The notes below the pieces were generated by a model. That model saw only the letters and a list, made by a program, of their open reading frames with translations. It did not search any database and was not told the origin of the DNA. From Catellatospora tritici (GTDB lineage Bacteria > Actinomycetota > Actinomycetes > Mycobacteriales > Micromonosporaceae), in NCBI RefSeq assembly GCF_019083965.1, contig NZ_JAHRCY010000031.1, positions 1-64,000 of the forward strand: a stretch of 64,000 bases of DNA, given 5' to 3'. A program made the position numbers and the translations under genes. Of the stretch, positions 34,612-42,525 are shown piece after piece. How positions within the stretch are numbered: the stretch's first letter is position 1; the number at the start of each line of letters is the position of its first letter.

Positions 34612-35370
34612 TCACGCGTCGTACGTCGCCTCGATCGCGTCGAGGTCGCGTGCGGCGAAGCGGTGGTGCTCCCACTCCTCGTGGAGGATCACGTGCAGGC
34701 AGGAGAGTGTCGTCTCCCGATATTCGGGAGCCCACGGGTTCTTCCGTGCCTCGGCCAGCACGTCCGCTGTGACGGTGGCGAGGAAGTCGCGCACCATCGC
34801 GACGTGGCCCGCCCGGATCTCGAGCACCTCGGCGTACGAGGGAGCGACCGGCGCGAAGACCGACATGTCGAGGCCGTCGGTCTCGTACTCGGCGTTCGGT
34901 TGACCGATGGGGTGGAACGGCTTTTCGATCCCCAGGATCGCTCCGCGCAGCCACGTGTCCGTAGCCATGACCAGGTGCCGCAGCGTCTGCGCGAACGACC
35001 ACTCGCCGCCCACCGACACGTCGACCGTGCCCGGCGGCATCGCCGCGACGCGTTCGAGCGTGGCCGCCCAGGTGCGCTCGAGCGCGGCCCAGGCCGCGCG
35101 CAGGCCGTCCGGATCCCCGGCGCGACGGTCGGCCCGGCCGGGAAAGCGGCGGTCGAGTTCGGCCTCGACGAGCGGGACCACATCAACCCCGTTGACGTGC
35201 AGAGAGCTCCCGCCTTCGGCGAGCCACGGTGCGTCGATGTCCGCATCCGACACATGGACGGCGCGCATCACCGCGCCGGACAGGTCGGCCCGGATGAACC
35301 GGGCACCACGCAGGTCCGCATCGACGAACTCCACGCCGTGCTCGTCGTCGGACCGGGCGAAGGTTGCCAT
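34612..35370 (-). CDS. DinB-family protein with N-terminal pentapeptide-like repeat
   Basis: The 252-residue protein starts at ATG 35370, supported by TTGGAGAAG just upstream. The N-terminus has a few pentapeptide-like repeats (FVDADLRGARFIRADLSGA). The rest is a DinB/YfiT-like four-helix bundle with GEWSFAQTLRHLVMATDTWL and a late HVILHEEWEHHRFA, which supply the histidine triad for metal binding. Such enzymes include mycothiol- or bacillithiol-dependent transferases, but the substrate here is unknown. Confidence 0.85.
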   Translation of the reverse strand: MATFARSDDEHGVEFVDADLRGARFIRADLSGAVMRAVHVSDADIDAPWLAEGGSSLHVNGVDVVPLVEAELDRRFPGRADRRAGDPDGLRAAWAALERTWAATLERVAAMPPGTVDVSVGGEWSFAQTLRHLVMATDTWLRGAILGIEKPFHPIGQPNAEYETDGLDMSVFAPVAPSYAEVLEIRAGHVAMVRDFLATVTADVLAEARKNPWAPEYRETTLSCLHVILHEEWEHHRFAARDLDAIEATYDA

Positions 35371-35436
35371 GACTTCTCCAAGTCGAGTGCTCTCAGCAGG
35401 GCTCGCGATGGGCACACCCTAGTACGGCATCAGCTG

Positions 35437-35989
35437 CTACTCCCGCTGACTCGGCTCGAGCAGGTGCCCGGCGAGGCCGGGCAGGACCGGGGGCTCGGTC
35501 CAGTCCAGGCGGGCCGGGATGTCGAGCAGGGGTACGGAGGCGATGAGCCGCCACAGGTAGAACCGCTCGATGGTCCACAGTGGCGGCGGGTCGGGTGACA
35601 GGGCGATCGTGAGCGCGACGACGGCTTGGATGCTCGACAGGAATGCCCGCGCCCGAGGTGATGAGCGCGATCAGGAGCAGACGCCGCTGACTCGGGTCGG
35701 CCAGCGAGACGATCACGTTGCGGGTGACCACAGCCAGCATGATCAAGGCCACGGTGCCGATGAAGGCGGCGACCACCCATCGCCCGACCGGGCCGAACCC
35801 GTCGGCCGCGGCGAGCAGCAGCCGGAGCAGTCCGACGAACGCGGCCGTGAGGGTGAACGCCACCAGGATGGGCGCGATCCACGCGCGCAACGGTCTACCC
35901 GCGGTGTCGTCGATCCAGTCCTGGGCCTTGTCGCGCCGGCGGTCGTACCCGTCGAACATCGGCGTCAGGACACGGTCCAACCGATCCAC
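35437..35989 (-). pseudogene. Membrane protein gene interrupted by a frameshift
   Basis: From GTG 35989 the frame reads as a good membrane protein: a charged head (FDGYDRRRDKAQDWIDD), then two membrane segments (APILVAFTLTAAFVGLLRLL and VVAAFIGTVALIMLAVV). It reaches SGAGI near 35645, where the frame turns into Pro/Arg-rich nonsense. In the next frame the protein resumes at once: FLSSIQAVVALTIALSPDP, then FYLWRLIASVPLLDIPARLDW, stopping at 35437. A single-base indel at about 35640-35650 separates the halves. Either the gene is broken or the base run was misread. Its family is not recognised. Confidence 0.65.
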
Positions 35990-36127
35990 ACCGGCTCCTG
36001 CCTCGCGTGCGGGATGATGCTCCACCGCAGTTCGGCGCTCGTCAACGTCGATGGTCCGAACAGGGGCGGATTTCGGGAGCCCCGCCCAGGCCGGGCCGTG
36101 GGCGGCGATGATGGCGGTGTGCCCACG

Positions 36128-37117
36128 ATGCGCGCCTGGCAGGTGACCCGCCCCGGCCCGATGTCCACCCGGCCGCTGCGGCAGGTGGACCTGCCCGTGC
36201 CCGAGCCGGGCCCCGACGAACTGCTGGTCCGCGTCCGTGCCTGCGGGGTCTGCCGCACCGACCTGCACGTCGCCGAGGGCGACCTGCAGGTGCACCGCCC
36301 GGACGTCGTCCCCGGTCACGAGATCGTCGGCGAGGTCGTCACCGGCGCGGGCGGGTTCTCGCCCGGCGAGCGCGTCGGCATCGCCTGGCTGCGCCACACC
36401 GACGGCACCTGTGGCTACTGCCGCCGCGGCCGGGAGAACCTGTGCCCGGACTCGCGCTACACCGGCTGGGACGCCGACGGCGGCTACGGCGAGTACGCCG
36501 TCGCCCCGGCCGCCTACGCCTACCGCCTGCCCGACAGCTACCCCGACGAGCAGGTCGCGCCGCTGCTGTGCGCCGGGATCATCGGCTACCGCGCGCTCAA
36601 ACTGGCCTCGCTGCCGCCGTCCGGCCGACTGGGCATCTACGGCTTCGGCGCCTCGGCACACCTGACCGCTCAGCTGGCCGCCGCGCAGGGCGCACAGGTG
36701 TACGTGATGACCCGCTCCCCCGCCGCCCAGCGGCTCGGCCTGGACCTGGGCGCGGTCTGGGCGGGCGGCGCCGACGAACCACCGCCGGTCGCGCTGGACT
36801 CGGCGATCCTGTTCGCGCCGGTGGGCACCCTGGTGCCGACCGCGCTGCGGGCGCTGGATCGCGGCGGCACCCTGGCCGTGGCGGGCATCCACCTCAGCGA
36901 CATCCCGCCGCTGAACTACCAGGCCGACCTGTTCCAGGAGCGGATCCTGCGCAGCGTCACCGCCAACACCCGCGCGGACGGCCGCGAGTTCCTGGACCTG
37001 GCCGATCTGCACCACCTGGCGGTCACGACCACGCCGTATCCGCTGGCCGCGGCCGAGGCGGCGCTGACGGACCTGGCCGCCGACCGCGTCAACGGGGCGG
37101 CCGTGCTGATCCCGTGA
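36128..37117 (+). CDS. Zinc-dependent alcohol dehydrogenase (AdhP-like, MDR family)
   Basis: The 329-residue medium-chain dehydrogenase has the catalytic-zinc motif CGVCRTDLHVAEGD, GHEIVGEVV, and the structural-zinc cluster with CGYC-x6-NLC (one lobe spelled GTCGYCRRGRENLCPD). The Rossmann motif reads LGIYGFGASAHLTAQLA. In this subgroup the nucleotide loop is followed by a VMTRSPAAQ basic turn, hinting at NADP use. I use ATG 36128; a GTG at 36119 is possible. It converts alcohols and aldehydes in the cytoplasm. Confidence 0.92.
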   Translation: MRAWQVTRPGPMSTRPLRQVDLPVPEPGPDELLVRVRACGVCRTDLHVAEGDLQVHRPDVVPGHEIVGEVVTGAGGFSPGERVGIAWLRHTDGTCGYCRRGRENLCPDSRYTGWDADGGYGEYAVAPAAYAYRLPDSYPDEQVAPLLCAGIIGYRALKLASLPPSGRLGIYGFGASAHLTAQLAAAQGAQVYVMTRSPAAQRLGLDLGAVWAGGADEPPPVALDSAILFAPVGTLVPTALRALDRGGTLAVAGIHLSDIPPLNYQADLFQERILRSVTANTRADGREFLDLADLHHLAVTTTPYPLAAAEAALTDLAADRVNGAAVLIP

Positions 37118-37137
37118 CGGCGGCCCAGATCAAAACG

Positions 37138-37170
37138 ATATTTAAAGTCACCTGAATGAATATTTAAGAC
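37138..37170 (+). promoter_or_regulatory. Tandem AT-rich direct repeats, candidate operator
   Basis: ATATTTAAAGTC (37138-37149) is followed by ATATTTAAGAC (37160-37170). The starts are 22 bp apart, two helical turns, in a strongly AT-rich patch between the alcohol dehydrogenase and the small wHTH gene. The arrangement suits two protein dimers on one face of DNA, probably the wHTH protein encoded 22 bp downstream. Confidence 0.45.
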
Positions 37171-37191
37171 TTCGATGGCTATCGTTGTCCG

Positions 37192-37518
37192 GTGATCTCG
37201 ATAGCCACTCCCCTACTCCGCCTGCACAGCCGGGTACGCGAACGCATCTACCGGACCCTGCTGGCCGACCCGGAGCGGGCGTGGACGGTGCGGGAACTGA
37301 CCACGGCCCTGCCCGGCGTCACCGTCGACGGCGTACGCAGCACCCTCTACCTGCTGCACGGCGAGCGCCTGATGGAGTCGGTCCCCTACCAGCGCGCCGC
37401 GACGTTCCGGCTGGTGCCGGGCGCCGACCGGGCGCTGGCCCGCACCCTGAGCCGCTGGCACCAGCCGCCTTCGCACCACCGCAAGACGGCGGTCTCGGGG
37501 AAGACCCGCGAATCCTGA
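37192..37518 (+). CDS. Small winged-helix DNA-binding protein
   Basis: The 108-residue protein starts at GTG 37192. It has a helix-turn-helix/winged-helix pattern: LHSRVRERIYRTLLADPERAWTV split into two helices, then VRELTTALPGVTVDGVRSTLYLLHGERLMESV and a wing with TFRLVPGADRAL. It resembles PadR/ArsR-type regulators that respond through a simple helix-turn-helix core. Two tandem AT-rich repeats lie directly upstream, suggesting autoregulation, and the neighbouring alcohol dehydrogenase may be a second target. Confidence 0.7.
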   Translation: MISIATPLLRLHSRVRERIYRTLLADPERAWTVRELTTALPGVTVDGVRSTLYLLHGERLMESVPYQRAATFRLVPGADRALARTLSRWHQPPSHHRKTAVSGKTRES

Positions 37519-37555
37519 TCCGGATCACCGCGATTTCCCCGAAACCGTGCCCTGG

Positions 37556-38077
37556 TCAGCCCCTCGAAGACGGCTTTCGCGACGATCCCGAGCCGGTACG
37601 GCGGGGCCCGCTGGACACCCGTACGTTGAAGATCGATTTGGTGGCCTTGGGCGTCGCGGCGCTCTTGCGCGCGGCGGGCTTGGCGGGTTCGGGCGCCTTG
37701 TCGGCCTCCGCCTTCCGCTCCTGCAGCCGCCGCTGCTCGCGCAGCGTCTCGGCGTGCTTCTCCCGCTCACGTACCAGCCACTCCGGCGGGTCGGCGGCCA
37801 GCGCGGTGATCTGCTCGGTGGTCAGCGCCTCGGTGATTCCGGCGCGGGCCAGCCCGCTGTTGGACACCCGCAGGCGCGCGGCCACGACGTTGCGCGGGTG
37901 CGGACCGTCCCGGCGCAGGTCGGCGAGCCACTGCGGGGGGTTGCGCTGGAGCTCGTCGAGGTCCTCGCGCGAGATCAAGCCCTCCTGGAACTCCCGTGGT
38001 GTGGCCGGCAGGTAGACATCGAGCTTCAGCGCCGCCGTTGCGGGCTTCATCACCTGGGACTTCTTGGGCTTGCTCAT
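37556..38077 (-). CDS. DUF5997 family protein
   Basis: The 173-residue protein starts at ATG 38077 with MSKPKKSQVMKPATAALKL and continues YLPATPREFQEGLISREDLDEL, which I recognise as DUF5997, an actinobacterial family without known function. The C-terminal third is a charged Ala/Lys/Pro linker with a Ser/Arg-rich end and is probably disordered. It is divergent from a LysR-effector-domain gene; I recall this pair as recurrent in actinobacteria. A regulatory link between the two is likely but unproven. Confidence 0.8.
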   Translation of the reverse strand: MSKPKKSQVMKPATAALKLDVYLPATPREFQEGLISREDLDELQRNPPQWLADLRRDGPHPRNVVAARLRVSNSGLARAGITEALTTEQITALAADPPEWLVREREKHAETLREQRRLQERKAEADKAPEPAKPAARKSAATPKATKSIFNVRVSSGPRRTGSGSSRKPSSRG

Positions 38078-38244
38078 TGTGTCAGGGTACCGGCCCGGCC
38101 ACCGCCCGAACCGGTCGCCCTGCACCGGGGTGCCCGCCGCCACCGGCCGCGCACCGGCGCCCCGGGTACCCTGAGCAGGTTGCGTGTGCTCACCGCAGCA
38201 CCCGTTCGCCGGTACCTGGCCGGTCGACCCCGCCGGAGGCAACC

Positions 38245-38991
38245 GTGTCCGACACCGAGGATCGCCCGACGTTCCGCCTGCTCGTGGTACCCGGCGTCAC
38301 CGTGGACAAGTGGGCACGCATGTGGTCCGAGCGCCTGCCCGACGTCGAACTGGAACAGGTGCCCGTCGAGGCGGCCGAGGCGGCCGCGCGGCTCACCCAG
38401 GCCGACGCCGGGCTCGTCCGGCTGCCTGTCGACCAGGACGCCTTCCACGCGATCCCGCTGTACACCGAGACCACGGTCGTGGTGTTCCCGATCGAGCACC
38501 TGCTCGCCGCGGCCGAAGAGGTCACGTTGGCCGACCTCGCCGACGAGACCCTGACCCAGCCCCTGGACGACGTCCTGACCTGGACGGATCCGTCGGCCGT
38601 GACGGTCACCACCGAGCGGCCCGACACCACGGCCGAGGCCGTGGAACTGGTGGCCGCGAGCGTGGGCGTCCTGGTCGTCCCGCAGTCACTGGCCCGCGCC
38701 TACCATCGCCGCGACCTGACCTACCGGGTCGTCACCGACGCCCCGACCTCGTCGGTCGGGCTCGCCTGGCGGCGTGACGCCGACAACGCGCTGGTCGAGG
38801 AGATGATCGGCATCGTGCGCGGCCGGACCGCCAACAGCACCCGCGGCCGCGCGCAGACGCCGCCCGCCGAGCCCCGCGCGAGGGTGCAGGCCGAGGACGG
38901 CGCAGGCCGCCGTACGCCCAAGTCAGGGCAGTCGACCGCCCGCCGGAACGGACCGAAGCAGCAGCCCCCGGCCAAGCGGCGCACCCGCTGA
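38245..38991 (+). CDS. LysR-type effector-binding domain protein without HTH
   Basis: The 248-residue protein starts at GTG 38245 with GGAGG 6 nt upstream. It consists of a LysR substrate-binding-like fold (FRLLVVPGVTVDKWARMW, then DAGLVRLPVDQDAFHAIPLYTE, and SVGVLVVPQSLARAY) and a basic, low-complexity C-terminal tail of about 50 residues ending AKRRTR. No DNA-binding helix-turn-helix precedes it. The Lys/Arg tail may bind nucleic acid or a partner. It is probably a ligand sensor acting with the divergent DUF5997 protein. Confidence 0.78.
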   Translation: MSDTEDRPTFRLLVVPGVTVDKWARMWSERLPDVELEQVPVEAAEAAARLTQADAGLVRLPVDQDAFHAIPLYTETTVVVFPIEHLLAAAEEVTLADLADETLTQPLDDVLTWTDPSAVTVTTERPDTTAEAVELVAASVGVLVVPQSLARAYHRRDLTYRVVTDAPTSSVGLAWRRDADNALVEEMIGIVRGRTANSTRGRAQTPPAEPRARVQAEDGAGRRTPKSGQSTARRNGPKQQPPAKRRTR

Positions 38992-39918
38992 CGTCACCGC
39001 GGTCGGGTCACCGCCGGTCAGCGCGGCGCGTACGGCGTCGCACTTGCGGGCCAGGCTGACGCCCCTGACGTCGACCACGGCCGCACCCCGGCACGTCCCG
39101 AGTTCGCCGTACGGTCCCAGCCGCAGTCCGTGGTGGTCGCGGCACGGGTGGGGACGGGCCGGTGCGGCGACGAGCCCGAACCGGACGGGACTGCCCGGCA
39201 GCCGGTAGTAGGTGCACTCGCGGTCGCCGATGACGTCGGCCCCGGCCTCGGGCAGGGGCTGCCCGAACTCGGCCGCCAGCACCGCCAGCGCCTGCTCGGC
39301 CGACACGGCCCGCGTCCGCGCCGCCTCGGCGTCGAACCCGGGCAGGTCGGTCGACAGCTCGACGAACCGTGGCGTCAGCCTGCCGCCGAAGCCCGCCGCC
39401 CAGGCGACCACGTCGGCGATCTCGTCCAGGTTCTCCCGCAGCAGCAGCGTGTTGACCTCGACGGCGCCGAACGCCTCGACCGAGTCCCGCACCGCGCGCA
39501 GGACCGTGTCGAGAACGTCCTGGCCGGTCAGGTCGATGGTGCGCTCACGCTGCAGCGAGTCCAGGTCGATGTCGACCCGCGTCAGTCCCGCGTCGACCAG
39601 GCGTGGCAGCAGCACCGGCAGGCGTAGTCCGTTGGTGGTCAGGGCCTGCTCGACGTAGCCGAGCTCGCGAGCGTGGGCCAGGTAGCGGAGCAGCCCCGGG
39701 CGCAGGGTCGGCTCGCCGCCGCGATAGTGGACGCGCTCCACCCCGTACCGGTGCGCGGCCGCGAGGGTCTCCAGGATGTCGGCGTCGCCGAGCGGAGCAC
39801 GCGGTGGATGCCCGTACGGGTCGGCGTACCCGCCGCGCAGGTTGCCGACCGGGGCCAGTTGGACCCGTAGCTGAAATTCTTTGCCCAGGCTCTCGTCGCC
39901 CGTCGGTAGTGGGGACAT
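38923..39918 (-). CDS. MoaA-like radical-SAM-fold protein lacking the cluster cysteines
   Basis: The 331-residue protein starts at ATG 39918 with GAAGG upstream. Its fold signals are those of MoaA/radical SAM proteins: a first strand LRVQLAPVGNLRGGYADP, the SAM-binding motif YRGGEPTLRPGLL, and DIDLDSLQRERTIDLTG. However the three cysteines of CxxxCxxC are replaced by Gly25, Gly29 and Ala32. The C-terminal cluster region keeps only two of three cysteines (PHPCRDHHGLRL then GELGTCRG). It cannot do standard radical-SAM chemistry. It lies 123 bp downstream of a MarR gene on the same strand, and its end overlaps a convergent gene by 69 bp. Confidence 0.8.
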   Translation of the reverse strand: MSPLPTGDESLGKEFQLRVQLAPVGNLRGGYADPYGHPPRAPLGDADILETLAAAHRYGVERVHYRGGEPTLRPGLLRYLAHARELGYVEQALTTNGLRLPVLLPRLVDAGLTRVDIDLDSLQRERTIDLTGQDVLDTVLRAVRDSVEAFGAVEVNTLLLRENLDEIADVVAWAAGFGGRLTPRFVELSTDLPGFDAEAARTRAVSAEQALAVLAAEFGQPLPEAGADVIGDRECTYYRLPGSPVRFGLVAAPARPHPCRDHHGLRLGPYGELGTCRGAAVVDVRGVSLARKCDAVRAALTGGDPTAVTSAGAPLGRGLLLRSVPAGGRLP

Positions 39919-40041
39919 CGCGCCTTCACCATCCCTGTGCGCGGTGACGTGCCGATCGTCCGGCGCTGGACGACGCGTCGTGATGCGGTAAGCATCCATG
40001 ATCACATCGAAGATTCGCAATGGGGCTCGTTGCTCGACGAC

Positions 40042-40506
40042 TCAGCCCTGGCGGCGCCGCGCGGTCTCGGCACGCACTTCGCGGGTGGCGGTCATGAGCG
40101 CGTCGGCGGCGCGGCCGAAGTAGTCGAACAGCACTTCGAGCTGGTCGGGCCCATAGCCGGCGAAGATCTCGCCAAGGTGTTGGCGGGCCGGTCCGACGAT
40201 GGTGCCCGCGTCCAGTTTGGGCAGCGGTTCGACGACGACCCGGCGTCGGTCGGCGGGATCGGCGACGCGGCGTACGTGTCCGGCGCGCTCCAGCCGGTCG
40301 ATGAGTCGAGTGGTGGCCCCCGTCGTCAGGCCGGTGCGTTCGGCCAGCTCGCCGGAGGTGAGGCTGCCCGCGAGGTTGAGCACGCTGAGCGCGGCCCAGT
40401 CGGTGGGGTGCAGGTCGGCGGCGTCGGCGGCGGCCTGGGCGTGCGCGGTCATGGCGTCGAGGTAGCGGCGGAAGGTCTCGTGGGCGTGCGCGGGCAACCG
40501 GGACAT
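40042..40506 (-). CDS. MarR family transcriptional regulator
   Basis: The 154-residue protein has the MarR layout: an N-terminal dimer helix, the winged helix-turn-helix (LTSGELAERTGLTTGATTRLIDRLERAGHV with the wing DRRRVVVEPL), and a C-terminal helix with DYFGRAADAL. It begins at ATG 40506. Palindromic sites lie in the 102-bp gap to the divergent SnoaL-like gene, so it probably represses itself and that gene. The downstream MoaA-like gene may be in the same transcript. Confidence 0.9.
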   Translation of the reverse strand: MSRLPAHAHETFRRYLDAMTAHAQAAADAADLHPTDWAALSVLNLAGSLTSGELAERTGLTTGATTRLIDRLERAGHVRRVADPADRRRVVVEPLPKLDAGTIVGPARQHLGEIFAGYGPDQLEVLFDYFGRAADALMTATREVRAETARRRQG

Positions 40507-40531
40507 GGCGACGCGGACTCCGATCCGCTAG

Positions 40532-40574
40532 TATCTGCATACGCGCAGATATTGCATTCGTGCAACATCTGCAT
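40532..40574. promoter_or_regulatory. Palindromic MarR operator cluster
   Basis: TATCTGC-N6-GCAGATA (40532-40551) is a perfect 7-bp inverted repeat. Directly beside it is TTGCA-TTCG-TGCAA (40552-40565). The half-site ATCTGCAT recurs at 40533 and 40567. The cluster is AT-rich and lies between the divergent MarR and SnoaL-like starts. Confidence 0.65.
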
Positions 40575-40608
40575 TGACGTAGCCATACTAGTGTGCCCGG
40601 GAGAGAAC

Positions 40609-41064
40609 GTGACCAGCACCGATCGCACCACCGACCGAGCCGCCATCACCGGCGTCCTCGACATGATCAGTCGAGCCTGGGACGCCGCCGACGCCGACGC
40701 GTTCGGTCGCGCGTTCACCGAGGACGCCTCGTACGTCACCTTCGTCGGCACCGAGTACCACGGCCGCGCCGACATCACCGAGAGCCACCGGGCGCTGTTC
40801 CGCGCGTTCACCAAGGGCACCCGGCTCACCGGCGAGATCACCAGCCTGCGGTTCCTCGGGCCGGACACCGCGGTCGTCGTCGGCCGCGGCGACACCTACA
40901 AGGGGCGCCCGCCGTCGAAACCCACGAAGATCCAGACCTTCGTCCTGGTACGGCAACCCGACGGCTGGCGGGTCGCCGCCTTCCACAACACCCGCCGCCG
41001 CGGGCTGATGGAGGCGATGCAGTTCCGCTTCGCCCCCGCCACCCGCCCGCTGGCGGCCCGCTGA
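40609..41064 (+). CDS. SnoaL-like / SgcJ-EcaC family protein
   Basis: The 151-residue cone-fold protein starts at GTG 40609 with GGGAGAG upstream. It has the pattern IARxWDAADADAFGRAFTEDASYVTFVGTEY split over helix and strand, HGRADITESHRALF, and a last strand with GWRVAAFHNT. It fits the SnoaL-like SgcJ/EcaC group, which includes small isomerases, hydratases and steroid-type binders. The function here is unknown. It is divergent from MarR and probably repressed by it. Confidence 0.85.
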   Translation: MTSTDRTTDRAAITGVLDMISRAWDAADADAFGRAFTEDASYVTFVGTEYHGRADITESHRALFRAFTKGTRLTGEITSLRFLGPDTAVVVGRGDTYKGRPPSKPTKIQTFVLVRQPDGWRVAAFHNTRRRGLMEAMQFRFAPATRPLAAR

Positions 41065-41076
41065 CCAGCTCCGTCG

Positions 41077-42351
41077 TCAGTCCACGGGCTGGAACCAGTG
41101 GTGCCTGGCGTACTTGGCGACCTTGGCTCCGATGTTGGCGCCCGCGACGTCGGCGGTGCGGAAATGGATGCCACCCCAGACGCGGGCCCCGACGAGCTCC
41201 TTGCGGGCCTGCGTGAAGGTGCTGAAGCTGCGGGTCGTCCCGGTCACCGGGCTCTGCCCGGAGAACGCCACCTTGTCGGTGCCGAAGAAGTCGTGCAGCG
41301 AGTGCGTCCAGGCCGAGATGTTGCAGGAGTGACCCGACGAGTGCTCGTACCACGGCGGGGTGTCCAGCAGCGGGGTCCAGTTCGGATCGGCGGCCGTGTC
41401 GGGGTTGCCGTCGGTGTCGGCCTCGCGGACGGCGGTGATCGGCCGCCAGGACGTCCAGTGCGCCTTGTCGCTGTGGCAGGCGATCACCGCGTCGGCGGTG
41501 GCCAGCGCGACCTTGGCGAACAGGCGCGCGCTGTCGTCGGCGGACAGGCCGTGACCGGTGGCCAGTGAGCGCAGCATCGCCTCCTGCGGCACCGCGGCCC
41601 ACCACTTCGCGGCGTCGGTCTGGTCGGCGGTGCGAGTCGTGCTGGTCCGCGAGCCGACCGACTTGACCTCGTCGAAGTCCTCCGTGTAGTCGTCGCTGGT
41701 GAGCGGGTTCGGCCCGGCGGAGCGCAGCGCCGTCACGTCGGGCACCAGGAACGGCTTGACCTTCGCGGCCCAGGGTGCGGGATCCAGCAGGAAGCTGGGC
41801 GGCGTCGGCCGCCACTGACCCGGCGCGGTGCCGATCACGACCTGCGTCGGCGCGCCGCGTCCGTCCCCGGTACGAGCCGCGATCATCGCCGCGGCGGCCT
41901 GCTCCCCGTCGGCGATCCCGCCCAGCTCGGCGGGCCCGTCCGGGATCGCGGCCAGCGCCGCGTCGTACTTGGGCTGCAGGACGCCCACCTGCCCCGGGAA
42001 CAGGTGCGCCAACATCCGGTACGCTGCCGTCGCCGCCGCCGCGGCGATCGAGTCGCCCGAACTGGAGTCGACCTGCAGCAGGTACGGCTGATGGGTGCGG
42101 GTGATGCCGTTGACGGCGTCGTAGACCGCCCCGTGCACCATCGCCCGGTTGATCAGCGCCACGTGCGGCACGAACGGCCCGGAGGCGAGGATCGTCTGTT
42201 CGGTGACGAGGTTCCAGTCGATCACGGCGTTGCCCGCGGCGGCGCGCTGCGGCGGCTCGGCTGCCACGGCCGGGTCCGCACCCCGGCCGACCGGGACCAC
42301 CAGCAGGGATGCCAGGGCGGCAGCCGCCGTCACACAAGGCCATCGCGACAT
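41077..42351 (-). CDS. Secreted vanadium-dependent haloperoxidase (PAP2 superfamily)
   Basis: The 424-residue protein starts at ATG 42351 and has a signal peptide (Ala/Leu core, about residues 7-20). The vanadate-binding residues of the family are all visible: KAHWTSWRP (Lys and Arg), SSGHS (Ser-Gly-His), and VWGGIHFRTAD preceded by GAR, with Arg then His six positions on, as in characterised vanadium chloroperoxidase. It should oxidise halides with hydrogen peroxide outside the cell; phosphatase activity is the alternative for this fold. It is convergent with the SnoaL-like gene (12 bp apart). Confidence 0.87.
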   Translation of the reverse strand: MSRWPCVTAAAALASLLVVPVGRGADPAVAAEPPQRAAAGNAVIDWNLVTEQTILASGPFVPHVALINRAMVHGAVYDAVNGITRTHQPYLLQVDSSSGDSIAAAAATAAYRMLAHLFPGQVGVLQPKYDAALAAIPDGPAELGGIADGEQAAAAMIAARTGDGRGAPTQVVIGTAPGQWRPTPPSFLLDPAPWAAKVKPFLVPDVTALRSAGPNPLTSDDYTEDFDEVKSVGSRTSTTRTADQTDAAKWWAAVPQEAMLRSLATGHGLSADDSARLFAKVALATADAVIACHSDKAHWTSWRPITAVREADTDGNPDTAADPNWTPLLDTPPWYEHSSGHSCNISAWTHSLHDFFGTDKVAFSGQSPVTGTTRSFSTFTQARKELVGARVWGGIHFRTADVAGANIGAKVAKYARHHWFQPVD

Positions 42352-42525
42352 CTCGGTCCTCCGGACCACTCAGAGGTAACGCCGCTCGACAGCCGCGCAC
42401 ACGGAGAGTAACCACTCGGCCAGGCGCTCACCATCAGCCGCGCCGAAGAGCTGCGTCGATCAGCGAGCCGGTGCCGGTGGCAACGGGACTGCGGCTCATC
42501 GGCTGGTGCCATACGATCGGCGGCC

